Shown one piece after another: positions 53,880 to 64,000 of a stretch of 64,000 nucleotides of DNA. Source of the DNA: Phytophthora sp. 'mugwort' (taxonomy: Eukaryota > Oomycota > Peronosporomycetes > Peronosporales > Peronosporaceae); the NCBI GenBank assembly GCA_033558025.1, contig JAUCEF010000011.1:1798001-1862000 (forward strand). Reading direction: 5' to 3'. The notes beneath the pieces are model-generated. The model was not told the DNA's origin and did no database searches. It saw only the letters and a list, made by a program, of their open reading frames with translations. Numbering within the stretch: position 1 is the first letter of the stretch; each line of letters begins with the position of its first letter. Position numbers and translations under genes: made by a program.

Positions 53880-54520
53880 GGAATTGGGCCCTGAGAGGGT
53901 TCTCGCTGAACGCTAACGGCATGAACCGGACCTCAAGGAGCTCGCTGCAGTACTTCTCTAAGACCTTTCACATGATCGGTCTTCAGGAGACGTGCTTCAC
54001 CGGGCCCTTCAACTACTAGCGCTTGAAACAGATCTGGAGGCAAACCTCGCGGTTTAATTCCAGCTTTTGGTCGCAAGAATATATGACTACATACACAGGG
54101 CACGCTGGTGTAGGCTTACTACTCACGCCGACATGCCCTGTTCAAGATAGTCAAGACGTTACCCTCCGTCATATTAGCTCGGCTGATATGATGGATCGGT
54201 ACATACTACTACGCGGCACTCTGGACTTGAAAGAGACGTACATTCATGTGGTGTATGCCCCCGTTAAAGGCCAGAAGCGGCCAACTTTCTTTAAGAACCT
54301 TCCAAGAGACTTCGACGATGATGTGCTGCACATTGTCATGGGCGACTTCAACACGGTTATGTCAAGCCAACTGGACCAAGCCAACCACACCGACCGAATC
54401 GATCGCGGGGACGAAAAGAGCTGCTGGACTGGATGCAAGCTATCAACGTTGTTGATGCATGATGCCTGGAACATCCGACGCTCGTCGAGTTCACCAGCCC
54501 CAACTCCAGCTCAAGGTTAG
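53880..54520 (+). pseudogene. LINE ORF2 endonuclease
   Basis: LRGFSLNANGMNR and HMIGLQETCF (53890-54000) are the N-terminal strand and catalytic Glu of an APE-type endonuclease. A stop follows. Then ETYIHVVYAP, VMGDFNTVMSS (54330-54365) with the catalytic Asp and Asn, and a degraded C-terminus at 54520. The final SDH motif is visible only in another frame as MGDHCGIDF near 54600. Confidence 0.8.
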
Positions 54521-54525
54521 ACTAC

Positions 54526-56348
54526 GTGATGCTAAGCTCCCAGCCCTTCCACTCGGCCATGCAGGGCATTCTGCACGACTTTCGCAATCGCTCCAATATG
54601 GGTGACCACTGCGGCATCGACTTTCGACTCGGATCTGCTCTCTTTCGGGCGGCTAAGAGACCCCCCTGGCGCTGCCCAGAATGGATCATCCAGCTTCCTG
54701 AAGCGCAGCAGTATCTCCAAGAATCGCTGATCAAGTTGGCAGACATGCTCCATGCACCAACGGACTCCCACTACAACCCGGGCTGCCTACTCGACGAGCA
54801 CAAGCGTCGCGACAACATATTTCTGCACGAGTTATTTGAATCCCGGAAGATTGCTCGCCAGCGCGAACTTGAGGAGCTGCACCTGGAAATCAATGATCTG
54901 CAGCACCGCCAAGTGACGGAGCCTACCGATGATCAACGCCGGCGGCTGACTGAAAAGAGGGCACTACTGGAGGTCAAGATGAAGGTGAAATAGTTCTACG
55001 CATCGAAGAAGAAGTTTGCCTCTGACCTCCATGATTCTGAGCGAGGTACCAAGTACTTCTTCCGACCGCCTCAGATCCTGCACAACACTCCGATTCCTGT
55101 CAATTCGCCGGAGGAGTTGGAAGTCATGTGCCAGTTGTTCAACCAGTTTTGGTCCGGGATCTATCGTTCACCTTCAAGGGAGTTCCATCATGACAACCCG
55201 AAATGGGATCGCATCAAGCTGGCCCAGATCCTTGAACACACGGCCAAGCATCTGACGCCGAAGCGAGCTGCCTATCTGACCAGTATGGCTTCGTGCCTGG
55301 GCGCGATATTCGTCATGCTCACCTGCGACTTCAAGCACTCATGAAAGTGTATGAAGACGATGACGCGGTGGCTGGTGCTATCTTGATTGACTTTGCCAAG
55401 GCCTTCGACAGCGTGGTGTGGGATGCCCTTGACATGATCCTCGAGCACTTCCGCTTCGGCGAAGTGTTTCGTCGCTGGGTACGCGTGATGTTTCCTGGGA
55501 CTTTGGTGGCGCTATTATTCAACGGTAGCCCACTTTCACCCTTTGAATTAGGGAGAGGCGTGCGGCAAGGAAACCCTCTCTCCCCGGGTCTGTTCGTGCT
55601 TTACGCGGAACCTTTGCTGAACTTGATTCGCGCCAAGATGAAGGATGCTGGACTTCGGTGTGGAGACTCTTCGGTAGTCCATACAGTTATCAGCTTTGCT
55701 GATGACTGCACTGGACTACTGAGGGACCTGCGGGATACTCAGCGTCTACTGAACTTGGTGGATCTCTTCTGTGAGGCACCGGGCATGGAGCTGAACAAGA
55801 ACAAGACCGTGGTGCTGCCGTTCCACCCCTGGAACAGTGAAACCGACAGCATCCGTGAGGAACTACAGCAATTGGGACTAAAGGTTGTTGGGAACAACGA
55901 CTCGGCCAAACTGCTTGGTATATACTACGGTCCCAAGCTCACAGACGCGGCACGGCTACAGCACATATTGGCGGACATGCAGACAAGGTGTTCACTGTGG
56001 AAGTACCGGGCACGCACTCTGCGAGGACAAGTGGTTATCCTACAACAGGTCATCTTGCCTGTTCTCTGGTACACGGCCAGTGTCTGCTACATACCTGAAA
56101 CTGGTTTCCAAGACCAAGTCCAGGACATGATAGTACGGTTCATGACCCAGTCTTCTACTTCGAACATCGTGCCCCGAGCTTGGTGGACGTTGCCCATGCA
56201 CATGGGAGGCCTCGGTTTAACGCCTGTGAAAACGATGATCGAGGGACTCCAACTACACATGCTTTGCAAGCCGCTCATGGCCGTACGCCAGTCATCGGAT
56301 GATGTACCTCATGGGCCGCCCCAGTCATTGCGCTGTTTGACTCCGTGA
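54526..56348 (+). pseudogene. LINE ORF2 reverse transcriptase
   Basis: Linker helices occupy 54526-55000. A stop at 54993 and a frameshift near 55290 break the frame. The palm is well preserved in 55293-56348: GAILIDFAKAFDSVVWDAL holds the first Asp, GVRQGNPLSPGLFVLYAEPL the finger motif, and ISFADDCTGLL the FADD box. Between LTPKRAAYLT and the GFVPGR motif the usual fingers segment is missing, so an internal deletion is likely. Confidence 0.9.
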
Positions 56349-56512
56349 TGAAACCTTGGGGACGCGACTTTGACATCCTGTACGCGCCGGTCTGGAACAG
56401 CCCTCATCATGTGGTGTCTCGACGGCTAAGACGATGGAGACCGCTTGGTTTGTATTGGCACCATGTTCGCTTCCTTTGAAACACCAAACTGCGCCCCAAG
56501 ATCACTCGCAAC

Positions 56513-57768
56513 ATGACCAATTTTGACAAGTTGACAATGCCGCTGCTGGATAATGTGGATATCACGACTGCAACCAAGACGCCCAAGACCCTGCGAGCCG
56601 CAAACCTGGAAATTGTCCAAGACCTTATTCGCTTAAAGGTTTATCGGATATCTGATTTGTTTGAGCTTAATGGATACCCGCCTCAAGCCGCCAAGCTATC
56701 CCAAGTCATCCGTGAGCATGGCCAGCCTGGGCGTACTAACAGCGTGAGCTTCTGCGGATCTTTCTTAACTAAGATTGACTCGCTGTTACGACCGTTGGCC
56801 AACATGCCCATTGGACCCCGCCTCAAGCCACGCTACGGCTGCACACTCCATACTTGGAGCTTCAGTGGCTATGAAGTCGCTGATCTCACGGTGTCGTTAG
56901 TGCGCAAGCTCCTGGTTCAGTACAAGGTACCCGGCCTGCCAACGACTGTACTTGGCCTTGACGAAGCGCCTCTCGCAACTGTATGGGGAAGGGACCTAAA
57001 GATGAACAAGCACGTACTACCAGTGAACGCGGACTTGCTGTACAGACTTCAGCACAACGCCCTTTGGGTGGGCTTGAGGCTGCAGCACGTGCAAGACGCT
57101 ATGACTCGTTGCCATCATGGGTGTGGAGTCATTGAAACCGTCTCCCATCTCTTTTGGTATTGTGACTTTGCGGCAACCGTATGGGCGGAATGGCTTGAGG
57201 TGTTCCAACAGTGGTTTGAGTCTCCCATTGAGTGGGCGACTGTGGTCTACTTCGCGGACATCATGCCTACACCCCGAGCCAAAAAGGACTTTGGCTACAG
57301 CCTCTTTGCGGTCTTCCACATAGTGAGAGTTGTGGTACTTCGCTGCCTATGGACGCACCGCAATGACATCCGCTTCCACGAGTATGAACCAAGTCTCATC
57401 GGCGTCAAGGCTCGGGTGCACGCCCTGATTGACCTTCATGTTGCTGCCTTATGGCAGGCAACCCAGGCGCAAGTAATAAGACAGTCCTCGCAGGTGAGTA
57501 GGCAACTACACACCATATTGCGAGGACTGCCTGTGTCGGCACCCTTCGACGCCAATGGCCCAAGCGACCACGAGGCGGAAGCCCGTCAGTGGGACTCCTT
57601 CCTCGCGGACATGTTGAACCACGACAGGGAAGAGACGTCCGGAGCGTTGGCGCCCTTCACGACTGCAGATCCAAGCGATCGCGGGGTGGAAACCCGTCAG
57701 CGGGGCTCCTTTCCCGCGGCCATGTTGAACCGTAGCCGGGAAGAGACGCCTGTGGCCCGAAGGTAAGG
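56513..57768 (+). pseudogene. LINE ORF2 C-terminus with zf-RVT
   Basis: A 417-codon open frame. YRLQHNALWVGLRLQHVQDA leads into MTRCHHGCGVIETVSHLFWYCDFA, a zf-RVT zinc-binding domain with C-x-H-x2-C...H...C. A helical tail with LWTHRNDIRFHEYE and a Ser/Arg-rich end (two ~33-codon repeats sharing GPSD/DPSDR..E.RQ..SFLA.MLN) closes it. The homologous part in copy 1 begins at the residues matching 56681. Confidence 0.85.
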
Positions 57769-58330
57769 CCACAAGCTCAAGGCTTCATCCTGATGTCTTA
57801 CAATCCGTCGCCGGCGTGCTCGGCCATTACTGGCTTCAGTCTCCACCACTCTCGCGCCCATACGCCAAGTTCCCGGCTCCATTTGCCGATCGCTTAGCGG
57901 GCGTTGCCTTATGTCTGCTGTACCCGAAGGCGGTGTGGATTTTTGAACCCAGGCGGGGCCCCACGTTAGCGGACAGGCGGGCGAAGAACGCGACACGCTA
58001 CAGACGCTTACGCGTGTTATGGCATGCACGACATCACTAGACTACCCCTTGGATCGAGGTCTAGAGCGGCGCCACACTCCCGAGCCGCGCGTACTACCAG
58101 GCCTACAAGCCCATGAGACGACGACTGGGAGGCTTTGCCCCTCTAGACCACGACCCGCATCTCTCCTACTGAAGTGCCCGGTCAAGCGGTCTCAAGAACT
58201 ACCGGGTCTAACCGTGCTTCCAGGCCTACAGCCCATGAGACGGCGCCCAGTAGCCCCCAAGACCACCAGTCCAGTCACAAGACCAGATATCCCAACCTTC
58301 GCGGCCAAACTCCAACCATCGTCCGAAAGG

Positions 58331-58405
58331 TCTGGTCGGCCCGGGGATTGAACCCTGGCCGCTTCCGTCCGACACTGGATGCTTAACCAGCTGAGCTATC
58401 TGAGC
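58331..58405 (-). repeat. tRNA-derived module inside LINE 3' region (copy 2)
   Basis: Minus-strand A-box (TAGCTCAGCTGGTTAAG) and B-box (GGTTCAATCCC) match those in copy 1 with one B-box change (G to A). It is antisense to the LINE. Confidence 0.75.
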
Positions 58406-58702
58406 TCACTAGAAGTAGGTGGCTCACCACCACCTGGTTCATCGGGTTATACTTGGTTTTTGTATAGACCCCATCGGAAAGGTCCTGCAAATGTCCAACT
58501 CGGCCCAGAGACGTCTCCGGACGTCCACCAGTTTCCTCCTGGACACTAAAATGGGTCCTTCAGGGTACCCACTTTCGAGAAAATGAACCTTTTTTTTGGA
58601 CACCAATTGGATACTTCGTACCCAATTTTTGGGCCCAAATAGCAAGTAGGGTAGCTAAGTAGGTTGCTTACTAGCCTTAAACTGTACTGTATTTTTTGTT
58701 AA

Positions 58703-58716
58703 TCCCTTCAGCGTCT
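58703..58716. repeat. 14-bp target-site duplication, right (LINE copy 2)
   Basis: Exact copy of 51506-51519. Confidence 0.9.
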
Positions 58717-59520
58717 GCTGGCAACAAAGCACTGCCGATGGCAAAGTCCGACGCGTCACAGACGACACTGAAAGGACGATTGGGATCTGGCAGCGCCAGG
58801 ATCGGCGCATGAAGGAGACTCCCTTTAATGGTTTCGAATGCCGCGTTATGTCCGGTGTCCCAACACCAGTCCACATCCTTCTTAAGGAAATTGGACAGTG
58901 GCCTTCCCCCTCAGCATAGTTCTTGCTGTACTTGTGCAAGTAATTGGCCAGGCCAAGCCACTTTCGTAAGTATTTCTAGTTCTTTGGAACCGGCCAGTCC
59001 ACAATGGCCTGGAACTTAGCGGTATCCACTTGACGGCCTCGCTCCCCAATGAAGCATCCCAGAAAGGGGATCTCTTCGGCGCCGAAGACACACTTGTCGA
59101 TGTTGGCATACAACTTACGTGTGCGCATGCACTCGAGCACCGCTCGCAGGAGCTCAATGTGGTTCTCTACTTCAGTCTTTCCGTACTCCGCACGACTATG
59201 GACGAATATATCGTCGAAGTATGTCTGAGCATACGCCATGTGGGGCCTGAACAGTTGCGTCACAAGACGATTGAACGTCGCAGGCGCGTTCGACAGACCT
59301 TGGGGCATTACTAGCCCTTCCCAGAGCATACGCCCGGAGTGCTGGCCGCTGTAATTGGAATATCGCTTGCTCTCATGAACAATTGATAGTATCCATCTAC
59401 CAAGTCGAGGGCACTGTTCACCGTACACCCCGTCATGTTGTTCTGGAGAACGTCCTCCCTAGGAAAAGGGGTCTGCACTGGAATTTTGTGGCCGCGTTAA
59501 GTTTGCTAAAAGCATGAACG
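58717..59520 (-). pseudogene. Gypsy reverse transcriptase and proximal RNase H
   Basis: GMLWEGLVMPQGLSNAPATFNRL and YAQTYFDDIFVHSRAE (59180-59330) give the RT fingers/palm with a YFDD box. NKLYAN-like, CVFGAEEIPFLGCFIGERG and DWPVPKN follow. RNase H starts with DPNRPFSVVCDASDFAIGSA (58740-58800). Upstream sequence toward 59530 is frame-broken. Confidence 0.88.
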
Positions 59521-60289
59521 ATTCGCCACTTGTCATTCGGCTTTCTGACACAGAACGTACGCGTTGAGAGCGAAGACTTGCTCCCGTGCACTTCGTGCTT
59601 GGCACGGAAGAACGCGTCAACGACGTCACACTGTTATTGTGGCAAAGGCCATTGCCTTGTCACGCAGTATTTGGTTCCAGGAGCCAGGTCAATCTCATGA
59701 CGTACACCTCGATCCGGAGGTAGGGTTCCTTCGAGACCACGTCTTGATACTTATTACCAAAGGGTACGGATCCGAGGGGCCCTTGAGGATGGAGGATCCT
59801 GCCCGCGCATTCAGCGCCTTCTTGGGGTCCTCAAGGACTGCTTTATCCAAAAGCGACGACGAGTTTAACTCCTCCTCAGGTCGTAAGATGACCAACTCGG
59901 CTAACTCGGCGCCCTTCAAGGCGTCGCCGAACTCGGCAATGGACATCTCGTCCAGCTTCAGCAGAGCGTCCATAGTCTCTAGACTGATGTCGCCATCGAC
60001 TCCCTCTGTCACTGTGTTGACGAGTGTGTATAGCTGCTCGCTATCACCAGGAGTCTTTTCACTCGTCATGCTAGACGCATCAGACGTCCTGCGTCTCATG
60101 GCTGACGCTCGGCGTCGTAGCCTTCTCCCCGCTGAGACTGTTTGCCTTGGAGAGGTCCTAAACAGTCACATCAGCTGCATATCCAGGTGCTTGCGCCGTG
60201 TGCATCTTACCCGAGACTGGTATGGCTTGACCGACAACCGTCGCAGAGCTGCGATGCACGCAATCTCCACCCCGTAGATTACGTGCCAC

Positions 60290-60604
60290 GTCACCTCCAT
60301 CAGTGGGCCCTCGGCCTTAATAGCCCGACCCACGACCGGCCACACGACGCATGGCGTGTAGCGACAACTCGTCGTCGTGATGAGTGTCACCGTCGTGACT
60401 AATGTCACCATGAAGTCGGTCACCCAGCGGATTGCCCGCCGCCCAATATGCATCCTGAAGTCTGCGGCCTTGATGCCCAGGCATGCTGGCGACCACGCCA
60501 AGCATGGCGTGTAGCGACTTCTCGTCGTCGTGATGAGTGTTGTTTCCATGACACATGTCACCTGTACCACCCAGCGGATTACCTGCTGCCCTATTCACAG
60601 CCAA
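60290..60604. repeat. About 150-bp tandem duplication in gypsy linker
   Basis: Anchors recur 147-153 bases apart: CGGCCTT (60312, 60465), ATGGCGTGTAGCGAC (60351, 60504), CACCCAGCGG (60421, 60568). Minus-strand translation repeats AAGNPLG...THHDDE.SLHAM twice. Confidence 0.75.
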
Positions 60605-61628
60605 CGAGCACTGCTCGGGACTTTAGCCTCGACACCGTCAGTGTCTACAATTTCCGATACTCCGATGTCCAGCACATTGACCGACTCGGTCCACTGACCG
60701 CGCTAAAAGCGCTTTTGCTTCCTAGCAGAGGTGGGTTCATGGCTCAAAACCAGTTCCGCCCGACCACAGCGACGAACTCATCGAAGCAGCAGTAGGCAAG
60801 TTCTTCAGCTTGAGCTCCATGGCAACATCGAAGTGCTCTTCTAGATCCGAAATGTCGTCCCCAGCTGCCGATTCAAGCTTGCGGCTGGAGCCGTTACGGC
60901 GTTTCGAGTGACTGCGTTTCGGTTTCTTCGGCACAACGATAGTGCACGTGTCGTCGTTCTCGATCTCTCTACCGCGACCTGGGAGGTTGTCGTCGCCGAT
61001 GTTTTACGAAGTACATGACGTGTATGTGTCGTCCTTCAACGGCGAAGCGTCGGTAAACTGCATTTGGAGTGCAGTTAACGCGACGACAGCTGATACATGA
61101 CATATGCTGGGTTTGTAGACCATGGTGGTTGAGGGTATCGTGCTCTGCTGTGGTTATGGCAGGTGGCCTTCTCGCGTAGAGGGAAAAGGAAGAATGAGCT
61201 ACTTGTCGTCTACGCCCACCACCTACACCAGTGCTTCCTGCGACAAGGGCAGCAGCACCATCCTCGGGATTCTGCGAATCTGCAGCTTTGATCATCTGGG
61301 AACGCCTCGATATACTGGCTGAGTAAGCATGAGGCAGCTCTTCGAGGATGCTGGATCAGCGTGAACCAAAAAAGAACAAAAGTTCAACCAGAGTAAAGCG
61401 CGTTGCGCCCAAGGTTTTCGACCTCCATCCAGCCAATCCATGGCTCATGGCGTTCCAGCCATGCCATGCCCAGGATGAGGCCGTACCTCGAATCCAGGAC
61501 CAGACAGCGTCCTACGCTACCCAAGTCGATAAAATTTCACGCCCAGGATCACAGGAACCTTGGCCACCGTGACACAGCTCCCCCACTCTAGAACAGTGAC
61601 GATGTAGCCCCTGCGTTCTCCGAGCGCC

Positions 61629-61850
61629 TCAACGTACGGCTGACTCCCTTCCTTCCATCCCGGGGCGTTGACCGTAGTTGCCCGACGCTCCGGACTCGAT
61701 CAAGATGATCCGTGGCTTCTCACAGCTCTTCACCGTCACCTCGACGACGTGCAAGCCCGGCTTGCATAAACGTTCCGGGTTAGAGAGTACGGCACTCTTC
61801 GGAGCTGGGCCCTGATTACCTCCGCCTCCATGAGGGTCAAAAGGACTCAT
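61629..61850 (-). pseudogene. Gypsy protease
   Basis: IILIESGASGNY stands where retropepsins have D-S/T-G-A; the catalytic Asp reads Glu. Flanking residues (KPGLHVVEVTVKSCEKPR) fit the family. Confidence 0.7.
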
Positions 61851-61943
61851 TTTCCCCAGCAGGGCGCCCCGACCCCTACTGAGTGTCGACGTTTCCCCCG
61901 CGATGAGCCGATGGCTTGGACCGATGCGAAAGCGCGTAGGAGC

Positions 61944-62126
61944 TTAACGCGAACTGCGCGACTGGCAGGTTGTCTTCAAATGGGTGGTGCTTCTGCAGAT
62001 GAAGCACTGACGAACACCCATACGCCCCTTGGTAGCGTGAAGCTCAGCTTCTTCATCTTTCAGCGTAGCTGAGGTCCATAGCAACCGGTCCGCCGGGCGG
62101 AGTAGCGTTAGCAACGCCCCAACCAA
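61944..62126 (-). pseudogene. Gypsy gag end with CCHC knuckle
   Basis: CFICRSTTHLKTTC is a C-x2-C-x4-H-x4-C zinc knuckle of retroviral-type nucleocapsid. Upstream gag is not recognised. Confidence 0.75.
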
Positions 62127-63133
62127 GTCGAGACGACTTAAAGTTGAACTCGGCGCTCAACACCACACTAACGCCATCTTCAAAAGAGGAAGGGTGAGTG
62201 CGGAAGCCTTCCGCCCTGGTCACGCTAGTGCGGAGGCCTCCATAAAGACTGTCGCAATCACTGCCTCTGGCAGAAGATCGGCCGTCATATAAGCGATCAG
62301 AGTTCGCAACTCCTGGACGAAGTCCACCAACTCTTTCTTACGCTGGCGGGTACTCAGGAAGCGTGGCTAAAACGTATTACTCCGTAGGCCTGCCAACTGG
62401 CAGCAACTCAACTGAAACCCAACTGGTTTTCAGTTGAGTTTGCCCAGGCCCCAACTTTCACCAGCTGGCGCTCAACTTTCACCATACTTTACCGTATATA
62501 CTTTGATTTGCGCGGTGCACTGGGAGCGCTGAACTGCTGGCCCGTTTACTTCGTCGATCCACCTGGATGACCCTACTTCATTGGCTTCTTTATCTGAAGG
62601 CCTCAGACTGAGGCTCACTAAAAGCGGGACTAGCTCCCCGGCACCAGTCACAAAGCATCTGTACCACCCGGCAAGAACCAACCTTTCCAGTTTGTTGACT
62701 AAGCCAGCGCCAAGCGCATTGGCATGCACACGGTGGATGCATCTACGAGAGCTGACAATAACAACTCCGACACGAGCAGTGGTGTTTGCTGCTCGTCTGC
62801 TCCGCCTACCAAGGTTTGATAACGCAACACGCTAACTTAGTCAGCAGCTTTGTCTAAAACCGCCTTGCGAGAGAGCTACACTTTCGTGACTATAGCAAGG
62901 CGCGCTTCATCTAAAACCTCAGGTCAGAAGCATTTATGTATTTGAGAAGGGTTCACAAGACATCTGTTCTCGGACGACAGTTGAGCAACTGTTAGCCATC
63001 AGTTGAGCACCAACTGAACTGTCTATAAACGTTTTCGTTCAGTTGGCAATTGAGACAAAAATTACTACTCCGTTTCAGATCTTTAGATAGATTATTGAAA
63101 TAGGTTGTTTCACAACTTTAGGTTGATCTCTCA
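62127..63133. other. Unassigned DNA between gypsy and mariner
   Basis: This is where the gypsy 5' LTR should lie, but no second copy is seen near 49 kb. A perfect 11-bp inverted repeat (CTCAACTGAAA...TTTCAGTTGAG) is at 62407-62437. Further CAGTTGAG motifs occur at 62980-63060. Confidence 0.3.
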
Positions 63134-64000
63134 TTACTGTTCACTATGGTTAAATCTGCCAAACTTGACCTGATCACACACAAACGAGGCGGTGCAAGGA
63201 CTGCACTGAATGCGGCGGGGAAGTCGTCCCTCCAGTTCCACATTGCCGCTCGCTAAATGCCGAGACTTGAAGTCGTTGTTGCCTTCCGCAGCGACACAGC
63301 TGTCCATGCTGCACTGCACAGTCACTAACGTTGTGTTCAGCGTTGAAGACGGGATTGTGTCGTACGCATTTTTAACGCTGGCCACAAGCTCTTTCAGCGT
63401 GCTCGCCGTCTCCAGCTGCTGACGTGCTTGAATAGCGTTGCAAATGGAGAGGTCGAACACGTTTAAGTCAGGGATGTTAGGAGGATGGAATCGCAGCTGG
63501 ACATTGCATCCATATGCATCTACCGCCGCCCTCAGCACAGCATTGTCTGGGGTAATGTGAGCGGGGGCGTTGTCCTGGTTGATGACAATAAGCTCTCCAC
63601 TCAAAACTCCAGGTCGCTTGGCTCTGATCGCTCGCAGGACCTCTCAACCAACATCTCCCTGTATGTAAAATTGTTTATCGACTTCTCCTTCGGCACAAGC
63701 GTGCTTGCTGGTCGGTAGCGACTACTACGCTGCGCTGATTCGTGGGTCAAACAAGCGCATAGGCCAATTTTGTCGTCGAAGGACTCCCCAGTGCATGACC
63801 TTTGAAAAGTGTTGTTTGCTGCGCACGCGTCGAGTAGGGACTATCTCATCAGGAAGGATGACGTAGCGCCGCTTCACCGTGGCCATGTAGAATAGCTTCT
63901 CACCCACGTGGATGACGACATCCATTGAGTCAAAAACATGATCGACGGGTCGACGTGGCCCGCACAGAACTTCAAGCACGCTCCTTAGTGGCGTCGGTCA
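63134..64000 (-). pseudogene. Mariner-like transposase relic (runs off window)
   Basis: VGEKLFYMATVKRRYVILPDE (63840-63915) matches the mariner VDEKWF block with D to G and W to L. A second frame from 63604 gives IVINQDNAPAHI and FHPPNIPDLNVFDL, which hold the QDNA.PH and PPNSPDLN blocks (second Asp and third acidic residue). Frameshifts separate the two. The N-terminal DNA-binding part lies beyond the right edge. Confidence 0.8.

Larger units (their letters stand above)
51520..58702 (+). mobile_element. Near full-length LINE (copy 2)
   Basis: A 7.18-kb non-LTR retrotransposon with 5' leader (51520-51922), ORF1, ORF2 with endonuclease, RT and C-terminal zinc region, a downstream 74-codon ORF (57816-58040), the antisense tRNA-like module (58331-58405) and a tail ending TTTTTTGTTAA. 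The 14-bp duplications at both ends and location inside gypsy RNase H coding date the insertion after the gypsy element. ORF1 and ORF2 carry frameshifts, so it is no longer autonomous. The shared tail with copy 1 defines the 3' end. Confidence 0.92.
49320..62126 (-). mobile_element. Chromodomain Ty3/gypsy element split by a LINE
   Basis: Read right to left, the order is CCHC gag end (61944-62126), protease (61629-61850), linker with tandem repeats (60166-60604), RT (58976-59520), RNase H, integrase (50002-51090) and chromodomain (49320-49910). RT precedes integrase, the Ty3/gypsy order. The LINE at 51520-58702 with its 14-bp target duplication lies inside the RNase H region; the frame resumes after it (DAEG...RVIAFESHQLK). 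Many stops and frameshifts are present. No LTR pair could be matched by eye. Confidence 0.9.

Overview
The window looks like nuclear DNA of an oomycete of the Phytophthora / downy-mildew group. Two short secreted ORFs carry the signal peptide plus RXLR...EER layout that defines RXLR effectors. A cluster of intron-less bZIP-like genes matches the oomycete family usually labelled 'M96 mating-specific protein' in genome annotation. Promoters resemble the oomycete Inr/FPR core. The repeats are a mixture of Ty3/gypsy, Ty1/copia, LINE, MULE, pogo/Tigger, PIF/Harbinger and mariner relics. Most of the 64 kb is decayed transposon DNA; only about seven ORFs look like intact host genes. Open reading frames that begin with GTG were moved to the first in-frame ATG.

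Layout. 1-0.6 kb: RXLR effector 1. 0.6-3.6 kb: no recognised gene, one dispersed repeat. 3.6-5.5 kb: pogo/Tigger transposase relic (-) and a crooked-neck-like gene fragment (+). 7.1-7.5 kb: a TA-flanked MITE and a perfect hairpin. 7.7-10.5 kb: a second pogo relic, then a 5'-truncated LINE with a 15-bp target-site duplication (TSD). 10.7-11.7 kb: MULE relic. 11.7-16.3 kb: Ty1/copia relic. 17.0-26.8 kb: gene island of five paralogous bZIP-like genes in both orientations plus a sixth, decayed copy. 26.9-31.3 kb: a 4.3-kb block bounded by 18-bp direct repeats, holding a LINE tail and MIC60-like and carbamoyl-phosphate-synthetase fragments. It sits at the start of a decayed ankyrin-kinase gene (to 32.3 kb), which is followed by a second kinase relic. 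34.0-34.5 kb: RXLR effector 2. 35.5-40.5 kb: Harbinger relic and a MULE that carries an Ulp1-like protease, both seeded with related minisatellites. 42.2-43.5 kb: another MULE. 44.2-44.5 kb: satellite dimer. 44.5-49.3 kb: mostly unrecognised, with gag-like ORFs near its end. 49.3-62.1 kb: a minus-strand chromodomain Ty3/gypsy element split by a nearly full-length LINE with a 14-bp TSD. 63.1-64.0 kb: mariner transposase relic running off the right edge.

The intact genes form two functional groups. The two RXLR proteins are predicted secreted, host-directed effectors, and their C-terminal domains resemble each other. The five bZIP-like proteins are probably nuclear or regulatory factors that arose by local duplication and inversion. 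Effectors and an expanding paralog family embedded in nested transposons fit the gene-sparse, repeat-rich compartment described for oomycete genomes. All family calls were made by eye from motifs; no database search was run.
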